NCBI GenBank assembly: GCA_963931865.1
Contig: OZ007506.1
Span: 5,680,696-5,744,695 of the forward strand
Length of the DNA stretch: 64,000 nucleotides
Direction of reading: 5' to 3'
DNA from: Axinella damicornis
Taxonomy: Eukaryota > Porifera > Demospongiae > Axinellida > Axinellidae
Part shown: one piece after another, positions 53,284-63,776 of the stretch
Numbering within the stretch: position 1 is the first letter of the stretch
Layout: every line of letters begins with the position of its first letter
The notes under the pieces: generated by a model
The model's input: the letters and a program-made list of their open reading frames with translations, nothing else
The model's database searches: none
Told to the model about the DNA's origin: nothing
Program-made: the position numbers and the translations under genes

Positions 53284-55053
53284 TCACTTCTTCAACCCAA
53301 CATAGGAGCACTCCCTCCCAGTCTTCTTGATGACAGCAAGCAGTTCGTCACCAGAGAGGGATGACTGGACGAATACTTTCTGTGCATCCATGTCAAATTC
53401 TATCTTCTTTACCGCTAGAAAATGAGTGAAGTGATGTTGGAGAGTGAAGAAAATGAAATTGTAAATATCACAGAGAGTGATGTAAGTCTTATTTGTTGCA
53501 TGATACCCTACAAGTTCAAAGGTACCGCTATGCCAATATATAATATATGGCACTGACCACAATGCCAGCATGATATATTGGCACCTCATCATGCATATTG
53601 CATGAGTGCGCGGGCTATACGTCATAATATTGGCACTCGCCCTTGGGTCTGCGGCCCTCGGGCTCGATGCCAATATTCGAAGTATAGCCGTTGCACTCAT
53701 GCAATAACTAGTACATGGATAGCCATGGTGGTGCCGATATTCGATGGCGCTTTTGTGTATGTACTACGCGTTACTATTTTTCACAGCTGAATGCTTGCCT
53801 AGTTACTGCTAATTAACCCAGATGGAACCAGGTTGACGTGGTATCTCAGTTGCAGACCAGTGAAGACGGTTGTGATTGGTGACACCAACTGCATTGGCAG
53901 CGAATGTATTGAGGTGACCTCCTTGAACCAGAAAGCATGTTTATGAGCCGCCGAAGATGGCAAAGGAGCGTCGAACTAGTATAGACATGTTGTGCTCCCT
54001 CATGTCTTACGGTCATACTTAATAGGGAAGACCTTTGCGGTACTGCACAAACGCCAATTTGTCGTTCACACTTTACGTAATGGTCTCTTGCCGTATAAGG
54101 TAAAAGGTAAGGTATAAAACCGAATTCAGGGGTGGCGTAGCATACTTCACCAAAGCCTATATATAAGCCAATGTCATTACACATCCTCTGTTCCATCCCA
54201 TTCATAGATTGTTGTACAGAATGTTGAACAAGCATACAGCAGCTGCACATGTTTGCACGATTCAATATACACAATACACCATGCAAGCCACTGTCATGGT
54301 GCAGCAAGTTCACAGATTGTAGATGAGCACATTGTGGTGAAGAACCAGTTTGTAGATGATGCTAGTACATCACTACGGGTACAACCAAAACAAAACTACA
54401 CACCGAGCACTTCAAAATGTAGTGCTTAGAGGATGGCTATTCAGTAGTCTACTCAGTAGAATTCTTTTCAAGCACTGCAATCACAGAAGTATAACTTCCC
54501 AGCCCTTGCAGCAAATTCAAATGCTGCCGCACTCATTCGCCCATAGCTGGTTGTCACAAGGGACATATCTAGCACCATATAATGAAAGAATGCCCATCCG
54601 ACACTTTTGGCTGGGTCCAACATCAGAGCCCACCAGTCTTGCAAGATGGCATCAGGCACTTGAGTTGGTTTAGGGTGGGAAACACTATGTGGTTGTACTT
54701 TCACCTTTCGTTTTCACTATGATTGACCAAATTGTGATAGGAACCAGTGCTTTCATCACTGCCAGGTGTAATGTAGGCTCTACTACTATTCACTTGCCAT
54801 ATATTAATGTAGCTTTGGGTATATCAATACAACCATCAGCATCACAAAATAGCTACTTCATGACCATCAACAACCAACCACCTCCTGGTACATTAGCCCT
54901 CTGAGACTAGACCTTGACAGACCTAGTCTAATGTAGCTACAGTCGCTTTTCCATTATAAACCGTGTTAGTGTCATACTTTCAAGTCTTCCTAACACCCGG
55001 TTAACTGCTGCTGAACAACCCTCACAGCTCATGGCCACTTTGAACTCATGGAC
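53284..55053 (-). CDS. ATOX1: copper chaperone ATOX1-like (first codons missing)
   Basis: Minus-strand exons 55053-54978 and 53414-53284 join in phase (GAA A|CG GTA) to give 68 residues to a TGA stop, about the full length of human ATOX1. The first few codons must lie in an unplaced tiny exon upstream, as the ATG is not in these two. The sequence reads VHEFKVAMSCEGCSAAVNRV, then VKKIEFDMDAQKVFVQ and AVIKKTGRECSYVGLKK. MSCEGC is the MxCxxC copper-binding loop of the ferredoxin-like HMA fold, and the KKTG lysine is the conserved one near the metal site. ATOX1 carries Cu(I) in the cytosol to the P-type ATPases ATP7A/B. Compared with CCS it lacks the superoxide-dismutase-like part, so ATOX1 is the better fit. 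The 1.56-kb intron includes a foldback element. Confidence 0.92.
53596..53707. mobile_element. foldback element in ATOX1 intron
   Basis: tattgcatgagtgcgcgggc tatac ... aatattggcac faces gatgccaatattcgaagtat agccgttgcactcatgcaat. The arms are about 48 bases with a few mismatches around a short loop at ccttgggtctgcggccctc. Further tgccaatata motifs lie just to the left (53530-53580). Confidence 0.75.
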
Positions 55054-55059
55054 CTAGAG

Positions 55060-55347
55060 AGAAAAGGAAACAATTCTCAGTAACACAATAATCAATGCTA
55101 ACTGTGGTGCTGGTTGAATCCTACAGAATGGAGAGCTTTTTGGGGGAAGCAGGAAATGTGGGCAATGATGTCATCACTGTTAGGTTGCCTACAGATGCAG
55201 GTCTAACTATATACTAATGCTATATTAATGCACATTTCCTGCTGCCCCGCCCACAGAGGAATGGCCGATACTGACTCAATGGGACCAGAAGCTCCTTCCA
55301 AACACTCCCACCCCATAAGTCCATGAAGCACTTTAGCCACATCAGCA
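55060..55347. other. region upstream of ATOX1 exon 2, first exon not found
   Basis: The initiating exon of ATOX1 should lie on the minus strand at or beyond this point and may encode only two to four residues. I could not choose among several ATG plus GT possibilities. Confidence 0.4.
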
Positions 55348-55439
55348 TTAGCCTCGTTCCCAGGCCTCCACCCTCACAGCTGTGGAGAATAATTGGCTGC
55401 GAGATAATATCTGGGTGGAGGCCTGAGAACGAGGCTACA
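55348..55439. mobile_element. palindromic element with own inverted interior
   Basis: tagcctcgttcccaggcctc caccctcac ... gggtggaggcctgagaacga ggcta. The arms pair for about 25 bases and the loop of about 40 bases is unique. Confidence 0.85.
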
Positions 55440-55489
55440 TCAGTTCTGCTGCTATTTTTCGAATGTTGAAACAGCGACTTTGTGGGGTG

Positions 55490-55562
55490 TGTGGTGGTGC
55501 ACTGGTAGAGTGAGAGTCTCTAATGCTCTGTCCTGGGTTTGAATCCCGTTGCAGTTACGTCA
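55490..55562 (+). mobile_element. tRNA-like repeat (A and B boxes)
   Basis: gtggtggtgcactggtagag tgagagtctctaatgctctg tcctgggtttgaatcccgtt has a D-arm-like A box and a good B box (gggtttgaatccc). The acceptor stem does not close, and unrelated sequence follows. A tRNA-derived SINE head or a degraded tRNA gene. Confidence 0.4.
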
Positions 55563-56099
55563 CATTTTCTGTGGAATTTCCGTATACTATCCGGAAGCCG
55601 CCATCTTGGTGTACCGAAATACATTGGCTTTAAATGCAGTATCGATCAAACGTGTCCTGCGTCACTGGTAAGCGTTTATATAGCTTTAATAGCCTACGTC
55701 GCAATCACATTTCAACACATACTATAAGCATTGTTGGTTGTGTTTACCGAGATTGCCATAGAAGCTGCTATCTCCAAAAACGCTAAATAGCTGCCATGTT
55801 GGTGTCCATTTCCGTATTCTCGAATTGATGACGTTAGCTGCAACGGGTCTATAGCCCATGGTTTTTCAATTGAAGGGTGGTTCACTTTAAACGAAGGAAT
55901 TTGCCTTTTAGAAAAACAATGCCATCAAGCAAGTTCAGTGATGATGTCATATCACCACTCCCTGCTATTGGGGCCCAAGACCTGCATGACAACCTTCTGA
56001 ACTGGAGATGCGGCATTCCTGGGTTATGAAACCAAAATGAACGGACACTTCACCTCTGCTGCTTCTGTATCAACCTCTAGAGCTTGTGCTAACACTGTA
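55563..56099. other. spacer, nothing recognised
   Basis: AT-rich with scattered short frames. No exon chain or repeat was supported. Confidence 0.35.
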
Positions 56100-56495
56100 C
56101 TAGCCTCGTTCCCAGGCCGCAGGAGAAACGGCCGGCAACTTACGTGAGTTTGAACTGCTGCCAGAAAGTTGGCAGTACCAATTAACATTGTCACATGACA
56201 ACCCAACTGCATCATGCACTGAAACGTCACAATCATGCCCATTAGTCAATTGCTCGATCGCACTATTGTAGGCTTTCTGCACAACGATTTTTGTTTGTTT
56301 GACTTCTGCTTGCCTTCTGTAGCAGAACCTACAGCAAACAGTTGCTTCCACGAGTAGGAAAGGGTCGTTCTCAGCAGACGGAAAATCACGTGCACTTCAC
56401 TGTTCAAAGTATACAACTGACATGACGTCCCACAAGTATACAGAACTAGTATAAGTTGCCAGGCCATTTCTCCTACGGCCTGGGAACGAGGCTAA
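56100..56495. mobile_element. long member of the CCTCGTTCCCAGGC family (~395 bp)
   Basis: Left end tagcctcgttcccaggccgc aggagaaacggcc and right end ggccatttctcctacggcct gggaacgaggcta are inverted for about 33 bases with small gaps. The interior of more than 300 bases is unique in the window and has no useful frame. This is the only copy here large enough to look like an ordinary MITE and may be closest to the source form. Confidence 0.8.
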
Positions 56496-56914
56496 CACTG
56501 TACATGCTCTGATGACTAAGCAACAGGATGCTTTCGCATGCATGGTCAGTGACTTAGCATTAAGGCATGCTCAGATTCTGTCCATCCCCATTACAACATA
56601 CTTTCGACTAGAAATTCAAATAGCTCAATAACAAACCCACTCCCTTTTTGAGTTGAGGGAGTATTTTAGCACATTTTCAAATGAGCCAGCATTACAGCTT
56701 GCAACTACACAGGCCAAGTGAACCCAACTCAGCAAATTTATGGAGACGTTCCCTTTTAACTATCGATGCCTTAGATTCCCCATCAAGGTAACATCATACT
56801 CATACACAAAATCTGTATTCTAACCTCCATGCTTCGACACTGAGAGATGCAGAGTAGAGCTCAACACACTAGTCACCGCGAATCGATTAATCAATCCGGG
56901 AGCGCTAAGTCCGT

Positions 56915-56973
56915 TAGTAGTCTCGTTCCCAGACCTTCCCGAAACGCGGAAGGGTCTGGGAACGAGACTAGGT
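56915..56973. mobile_element. palindromic element, GTCTCG subtype
   Basis: tagtctcgttcccagacctt cccgaaacgcggaagggtct gggaacgagacta. Both arms have T/A where the main type has C/G (tagTctcg, ccagAc), a paired change that keeps the hairpin. Confidence 0.88.
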
Positions 56974-57154
56974 CAATCCATGCAGTGTGCAGTTTGGCCG
57001 GCTCTGGTTTGGCACTTGCACTTTCGTCGTCCATTTTTGAAAAAGCTCTGGCAATGGTTGAGAAATGGAAGCAAAGGTTTCAATACGTTATGGCTGTTGT
57101 GAATCGTATTTACTTTGTTCCTCACCATGTTACTACCAATTTTGATTCTACCAG

Positions 57155-58278
57155 CGCGTTTTCGGACACATCGTTTCCGGCAACTTGCAGCACATACCGA
57201 TGATGACCGTGGTCTTTACCGGCCAGTCAACCAGTTATTTAAAGTTGATCTAAAACCAGAACACGCTGAGGCTCTGAAGTTCATCGTGAACAGTAGAAGT
57301 CGTGCCTGGCCTCACGGTACCGAAGTCAAGAAACGTGAACAAGTGGTGATAGACATCTCCTCACAAATTCTACTGCCTCTTTCTAGGGCCAATGAGGTGA
57401 TCGTAGAAAAACGGTATAGAGGGGTTAAAAAGCCGGATGGGCTGAGATGTGATTACCTCGGATTGGGATCCATGTCTACATGGCATGGCACCCCAGATAT
57501 GCGAGTAAGGGGGGCTGAAGTTGTTGTTGAATCTGTTGATAAGGGAGATGAAATCGATGTTATTGTATAGTGATGAAGAATCAGTTGCAAGTGATGGAGT
57601 GACAAGGAATAAAATCTTGTATACCGTTGCAACTCTGCCACAAGTCATTACAACATGTGTTGTATCCTCCTTTACCGAATCGACACTCCATCCTGACAAA
57701 CAAGCACTCGTACCAACTATTCTTATCGATCAAAACCAGTTTCGGGTGTGTTTGTACGATTGTGAAACGGATGTTGATGTTTTATTAATATCCGAACCCA
57801 AACTGCTAGCCACAAGAGGTGAATTATCAAGAAGTGGAATGGCATTTCTATGGCTGGTGATAAACCACAGGTAAAAAGAATTACACTCTACAATAATATG
57901 TTACCTTGACAATACCATACAGTGTAGATTAGCCAACTGACTCTACTACATGTAGCCTCTACTACATGTAGCCTCTGCTACTTTGTCATAAATGACTTTT
58001 AGCTAATTAACACATGGCTTATATTCCTGTTCATGTATTCCATGTTCCTATTCAGGCTGTTCCTTCAACGTCTGCCACATGCCAGTACCAAGTATCCCGC
58101 AAGAATCAAGTCAAAATTAGAAGATGCAGGCACTATCGGACACTTCACTCGTCTGGAAAGGAAAGATATTAATTGGGATAGTAGCGACCAACTGAAAAGA
58201 GTGCTGTATGATGAGTTACCTATTCGTATTGTAACCCTTCCTCCACCAAGAAAAAGAAAGAAGACTACATGTAATTAG
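57155..58278 (+). CDS. unrecognised protein gene with one frameshift
   Basis: Three frames appear to be one gene. Piece one, from a possible acceptor (ccag) at 57154 or an ATG at 57115, runs to about 57565 and contains VDLKPEHAEALKFIVNSRSR, SMSTWHGTPDMRVRGAEVVV and an acidic end. Piece two, shifted by one base, runs from SDEESVASDG to a donor at 57870 (CACAG|gtaaaa) and contains LPQVITTCVVSSF and VCLYDCETDVDVLLISEPKL. Piece three, 58056-58278, joins in phase and ends with a basic tail (PPPRKRKKTTCN). The tail could be a nuclear signal. The TPD...E-V-V-E arrangement faintly recalls PD-(D/E)xK nucleases, but this is only an impression. The one-base shift near 57565 is either a sequencing error or an inactivating mutation. 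Confidence 0.5.
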
Positions 58279-58436
58279 CAAACAACTGAAAAGAGTGCTG
58301 TATGTTGAGTGACTAATTAGGAGTTAGATCCGCTAGTGTCAGTTTGTCTACTAACATGGTTTGTGGTTCTTTTAATTCAGGCATGTTTAAACCTGCCACA
58401 ACGTGCCTGAGCATGGCTAGGGTTGAACCACCCCCT

Positions 58437-58510
58437 AGCCGCTAGCCCCTCTCCACCCGGTCTAGTGGGCACGCGCGAAGCCGGGCGGACAGGGGCTATA
58501 GCGGCTAGAC
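58437..58510. mobile_element. short copy of the GC-rich inverted-repeat element
   Basis: tagccgctagcccctctcca cccggtctagtgggcacgcg cgaagccgggcggacagggg ctatagcggcta, a hairpin corresponding to the outer arm of the 9541-9976 element with its own small inverted repeat. Confidence 0.7.
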
Positions 58511-58694
58511 TACCCGAACTCATGTCAAGCTCCACCACAAGCCTATGCACAACAAACTTGGAATTGGTGTGATGTTAAAAGATATTGATTTGGTATTATA
58601 GCTAAGTGATTATTGGCTCTGTCCACTTCGACATCTTTACTGGACAAGCTAAAAGGTGCACGTGGTGGTGAGAAACTACAGGGCACATAGGGAC

Positions 58695-58761
58695 CTATAG
58701 TCTCGTTCCCAGACCCCCCTCGGAAAATTTTTTCCAAGGGGGGTCTGGGAACGAGACTAAG
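58695..58761. mobile_element. palindromic element, GTCTCG subtype
   Basis: tagtctcgttcccagacccc cctcggaaaatttttt then ccaaggggggtctgggaacg agacta. A nearly full-length hairpin with an A/T loop. Same paired substitutions as the 56915 copy, unrelated loop. Confidence 0.88.
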
Positions 58762-59994
58762 GGACCTACTGGCTAATTCCATTGTGGACACTCCGGCCAT
58801 TGGCTGGGTACTACTTTGTCCAGTGTTTCTGTTCTGTCACTGAGGCCATGCATGTGGCTATGTACAGCATGAACACTGAGATTGGTCAGGAGGCCGAAAT
58901 GCCACATTCCTATAGCCTCATTCGTCCCCGTTCGGATGGGGACTCGGAACGTACATTACCAAGCATAGTTTATGGGCGTGGTCAGGGCTTAGGGTATTAG
59001 GTGGGTGTGCATTTGTTTCCGGAAACGTTTCCACGCTCGTGTAACGCACACTTTATTGAGTTGCTAGAACAAGGCTACCACATTCCTAGCTATGATGACG
59101 ACATAAATTATGGATAGAACCCCCCCAAAATGTACTTCTCACCAACAAGGTAGCAGACCACTTTTGACCTACAAGATGGGTTATAAATTGTTATAATATA
59201 ACCAGGGGAGCTCACTTTTGACCTAGCCTCGGTCCCAGGCTCTCTCCTGGGAACGAGGCTAGATCTACTTTTGACCTACGAGATGGGTTATAATAACCAG
59301 GGGGCTATCATAAGGTGAAATAATGTACATGGGAGGCTATCATGACAAGGGGGGCACAAATAATGTACGAGGGAGTTCATCATGACATCATAGTAATGTA
59401 CATTTGCGGTGCACATAATGCATGACGTAATAATTGTGCAATACTGTACATGTTCAATACCAAGTGAACTAAGGATGCCATCTGTCAGAAGTTATGGTTC
59501 ATGGGTGACTGCAACAGACGTAAAAAAACGTGGATTACAAATTGAGCTAAGAAAGATACGCATTTCAGGAAACTCTGACTGCTTGAAATTACAAACAGCA
59601 ATCATCTATTGAAAGATGACCCTCACTTCATTACCTCAACAACGGCCCACTAACGTAAAAGCGCTACAGTGTTCATAGAACACTTTCCACACATGCACAC
59701 AAATACTCATACTGGACAGCACTAGAGCATCATCTTCGATCACTACAATGATGTCATCAACATGAAGAGGGGCGCCAAATGCTACACTGTTAGATGTGGA
59801 CCATTTGCATAGTTGCACATGTACATATCAGTCCCTCAAACTGTGAGAAGTGATTGTGGGACAGCTGATGCTACAGTCTGTACACAACCTGACAACTGCA
59901 AGTGTATTCATACAGCAGCTGCAATTCCAAGGCCTACACAAGTCGTATGACTTCAGAGCAGAGCATACAGTGAAACAATCAGGTTGGTACGTAC
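58762..59994. other. spacer with one small palindromic element (59223-59265)
   Basis: The element reads tagcctcggtcccaggctct ctcctgggaacgaggcta, the shortest family member, with almost no loop. It is flanked by a duplicated acttttgacctacaagatgg gttataa phrase (about 59160 and 59270). No exon is supported in the rest. Short frames such as 59409-59612 are unconvincing. Confidence 0.5.
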
Positions 59995-62900
59995 CTGTTT
60001 CTGGAAGTTCATTTCCATCTCCTGCAAGTTCTATACACAAAAGGAACCAGTTATATCCACAGAATTCACAATGAGCATTACAAGCTGAATTGCTAATTTG
60101 CCTAGCTGCTGCACAGTGACCTTATACAAAACTTAATGCAATACCCGGAAAGGATGCCCAAGTCAGTGAACAACAACCACTTGCTCTCGACCAAACAGCT
60201 GTTGTTTTGCTCAAGGTATGCACACACAAACAATTCACCACTTTCTCTCCACCTTCCTACCACTAAATTCCAGGTCATCTCTTTGCTTCATACTAAATTG
60301 AATGAAAGCAGCAGAAAGGCTACCAGACTTCTTACCTTGGCTTTGGTCAGTTGAGGCCAGAATTCCTGCCAATCCATCAGTACTAAGCTGCTCGCGTTTC
60401 ATCTGTGCTTGTAAAGCCACCTGAATAGGAGATTTAAATTACAGTATACCGTATGGTGCTTAAATTTCACGGGTCGAAATTTTCGCGAAATGCTCTTGGA
60501 GAACAAAAATTTCACGAATTCACGGTCAAAAACGCCACACCCACACAATGGGCGTGGTGTACTGCACTTGAAGGACTCCAGGCCGTACGCGCTGGAACTC
60601 AACCGCCACTTTGTCGGTGAGTTGACTTTCTTCCCCACTTCGACATTCTCAGCGTTCGTTTTCAGATACCTGGGCATTCCCTGACCTTCGCTGGATCGAG
60701 CTGGCAGCTTCAGTATTGGCAGATATCGCACATGATGGTACCTCAGCTTGGGAGAACTCTCCATGTGGACCGGGAAGCTTACACTTCGACTACTGTCCAT
60801 CCTCACTGTCGAAGAACACAAACAGAGCCATCAAGCTAGCCGTCATACGCATACGTTGGATTATGTCCACGTAGCTACGTAGGCGCACAACATGTCAAAA
60901 TTTTCGTTGAAATGATTTCGCGAATGATCTGTAATTCGCGAAAATTTAGACCCGTGAAATTTAAGCGCTATACAGTACTTGATCTGCCAGAGAGCAGCCA
61001 AAATGGTCACCCTGGATCTCTAGTAGCCCAGCTGCATCCTAGGTCAACAATTTACTTTTGCAGTAGCCTCTCACCATCACCATCTTGCCTTGTACATGTG
61101 AAAAGGCACGTTTAATGGACTGGTCTCTATCTGGTAGGCCCCAAATTTGCATCCGTTTGCATCTGCAGTGAACTGACAAGAGCGGAGATGTCTAAGGCTC
61201 GCTGAAGTCAGTAAAGGAACCTACCAAGGAAGCCTTGTCAAGTCTAAGGTAGTGCAGCTAGGTACAATCTTTGTCAGGAGGTAATGCTGCCATCAAGCTA
61301 CAAACTACCAAATCATAAAATATACAAATCCCCTTAGATGCTTCCCTGGTTGCATGTGGTTTGTCAGTCATCATGCAGCACTAAATTGAAATTGACCCAT
61401 TATTGCGGCTGACATCATAATTTTGAGCATAATTTTGAGAATACGAACGAAAACAGCTGCCATGTTGGGGTACCATGAGAACATTGGGACAGAACGTCAG
61501 CAATTCCATTCTCTCTACTTGCCCGGTACACAATAATTCCCACCCCACTCACAAACACTTTGTTCCACCATCTGGCATGGTTTCCACTGCATATGCTGCC
61601 AACGTATTATGGTACACCAGACGGCGGCACAAGTTTTAGTATACAGAAATGCCATGGAAAGCGCAATGGGTCTCTACCACGTTAACAGCAGTTAAGCACT
61701 ACTATCAAAACTAACTTGTGTGAAGCTGGCAATGTCTGCAAACAGATTCTCTCTCATTCAGGCTTTCTTCCATCAATTTAGAACAACTTCACTTGCTTAT
61801 CTATTTCTACCTTGTTGATACTGTCTGGTAGTTGGCTTCCATCACCATCACCGTCCCGATGGTACGAACTGGGTTCACTGTCAGTAGCTGGTGTTTGGGA
61901 GGCACTGGTGTCAACTTGTTCCTCAGTCAATAGGAGTGGTGTTGGAGGTTCTGTACAGTCCAAACCTGGTGTCTCAATAGTGGTAGTACCGTTGACAGCT
62001 GGGTCACTACAATCTTACGTAAAGAAATGCAAGCAGAATGCAGCTATTCAGATTCAGTGAAAGATACAATGAACACAATGAAGAGGACTAAAACCAGTAA
62101 CTAGGTAGACCCTCAGTAGAACACCTTCAACACTAGAGGATAACCTATACCTGCATGGTCATGGATCGACTGAGAGCCTTCCTTCTGCTGTGAGGAAGCG
62201 TTGTTGCCAGAAGCACCACCACTATATTCCTCTCCGTTTACAGTTCTGTTATACAGGCAGAAGAGAATAATGTGCAGTTACTTTCAAGTTGTTTGCTTAG
62301 AATCTTAACTAGCTTTTGCCTGTGAGTATAGGCAAGGAACCTTAGCTTACTTCAACACGGGAAGCTAGCCATGTTACTGCGGGCTAGCGTCAGGGTGTCA
62401 GAGACTGGGGTGTGTCACCAACACAGGAAGCTAGCCATGTTACTGCGGGCTAGCGTCAGGGTGTCAGAGACTGGGGTGTGTCACCAACACAGGAAGCTAG
62501 CCAGGTTACTGTGGGCTAGCGTCAGGGTGTCAGTGACTGGGGTGTGTCACCAACACGGGAAGCTAGCCAGGTTACTGCGGGCTAGCGTCAGGGTGTCAGA
62601 GACTGGGGTGTGTCACCAACACAGGAAGCTAGCCAGGTTACTGTGGGCTAGCGTCAGGGTGTCAGTGACTGGGGTGTGTCACCAACACGGGAAGCTAGCC
62701 AGGTTACTGTGGGCTAGCGTCAGGGTGTCAGAGACTGGGGTGTGTCACCAACACGGGAAGCTAGCCAGGTTACTGTGGGCTAGCGTCAGGGTGTCAGAGA
62801 CTGGGGTGTGTCACCAACACGGGAAGCTAGCCAGGTTACTGTGGGCTAGCGTCAGGGTGTCAGAGACTGGGGTGTGTCACCAACACGGGAAGCTAGCCAG

Positions 62901-63776
62901 GTTACTGTGGGCTAGGTTACTGTAGGCTAGCATCAGGGTGTCAGGGACTAAGGTGTGTCACCAGCACGGGAAGCTAGCGAGGTTCCAGAAGGCTAGCATC
63001 TGGCAGTCAGAGACTGGGGAGTGTCACCAACATGGGAAGCTAGCCAACTACATGTACATGCGCAGGAAACCCGCAACATTCCTAAGCGTTATCAACATTC
63101 CTAAGCGTGACACACATACATACGTACAGATGTACATAGGTACACATATCAAGAGAATAGATCCCCCCATTCAGTGCCTCGCGATAATGCGGTCGGCAGC
63201 AAAGCTAAATTAATGTGCTCAAGTGTTGAAGTGTTCAGCAGGGAGATGTTGGGATGAGACAGACAATCCAAATAATGAACTTCAAACTTACCCCTCGATG
63301 TGGCCATCCCAAGCTAGTGCCAGTTCATCATCTCGAGACTGTATACAAGAACGAGTTGAGGTTACCAAGGGAGTACAACATGCCTCTCTAAACCCGTAAG
63401 CAGGATATTGTGCATCCTAGCTGACACATGAACTAGCTGAAAATGGTCACTTGGAGATTAGGTGGATGCAGGGACAGGGGAAGGGTGGGAGTGGAATGGA
63501 AACATCAAATAAGAAAGCAGGTTACCCCCCTGTGCCATGAATAAATGGAGTTCTTGTTAGCGAAACTCATTCTAAGGTTGGACCACTCCTTTCTGTGTAC
63601 GTATGTGCACCTGAAATTAAGTCTTGCTGAGACACATTACATACTTTCCCAAGGGCCTCCTCTTCATCCACAATGGCTCCTGACCCTGTACATGGTAGGG
63701 GCTGCTGCACGGTGGGCTCTTGAGAGGCCTTGCTCAGCTCTTCATCTTCATTCTCTGTTGTCTGTGAGCCAGATGT
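59995..63776 (-). CDS. unrecognised acidic low-complexity protein, multi-exon (both ends open)
   Basis: Minus-strand exons in order: 63776-63645, 63348-63302, 62245-62151, 62013-61811, 61038-60979, 60420-60336, and possibly 60030-59995. The phases of the first six agree. The product begins (in this window) TSGSQTTENEDEELSKASQE, passes EEEALGKSRDDELALAWDGH and TVNGEEYSGGASGNNASSQQ, then a threonine/proline-rich stretch (TPLLLTEEQVDTSASQTPA), then DGDGDGSQLPDSINK, and ends in a more ordered part (DAAGLLEIQGDHFGCSLADQ followed by VALQAQMKREQLS). It is probably largely disordered, with a helical C-terminal segment. I do not recognise the family. The intron 60421-60978 is almost entirely one MITE, and the intron 62246-63301 holds a 66-base satellite. 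The 5' end lies beyond 63776 and the 3' end beyond 59995. Confidence 0.6.
60449..60975. mobile_element. TA-flanked MITE filling an intron
   Basis: The left end ccgtatggtgcttaaatttc acgggtcgaaattttcgcg and the right end, inverted, ctgtatagcgcttaaatttc acgggtctaaattttcgcg match over about 40 bases. TA flanks both sides. The 527-bp body is flanked by only about 28 bases and 3 bases of other intron sequence, between exons 61038-60979 and 60420-60336. A truncated relative lies at 28748. Confidence 0.88.
61039..61810. other. intron sequence, nothing recognised
   Basis: Between the proposed exons 62013-61811 and 61038-60979. No repeat structure or further exon was supported. Confidence 0.4.
62366..63045 (+). 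repeat. 66-bp tandem repeat (gggctagcgtcagggtgtca unit)
   Basis: About nine to ten copies of a 66-base unit running gggctagcgtcagggtgtca gagactggggtgtgtcacca acacgggaagctagccaggt tactgt, with the last two diverged. Because 66 is divisible by three, plus-strand frames stay open over 184 codons (22-residue unit ASVRVSETGVCHQHRKLARL...). Each unit contains the inverted pair gctagc/gctagc. It lies within an intron of the minus-strand acidic-protein gene, so the frame is most likely non-coding. Confidence 0.95.

Noticed and set aside
53700..54313. 155-codon minus-strand frame within the ATOX1 intron
   Set aside because: ATOX1 exons splice across it in phase. The frame has no recognisable domain, no good splice sites and high cysteine from chance codons.
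62371..62925. 184-codon plus-strand frame with 22-residue repeats
   Set aside because: The repeat unit is 66 bases and lies in an intron of a minus-strand gene. The frame is a by-product of the satellite.
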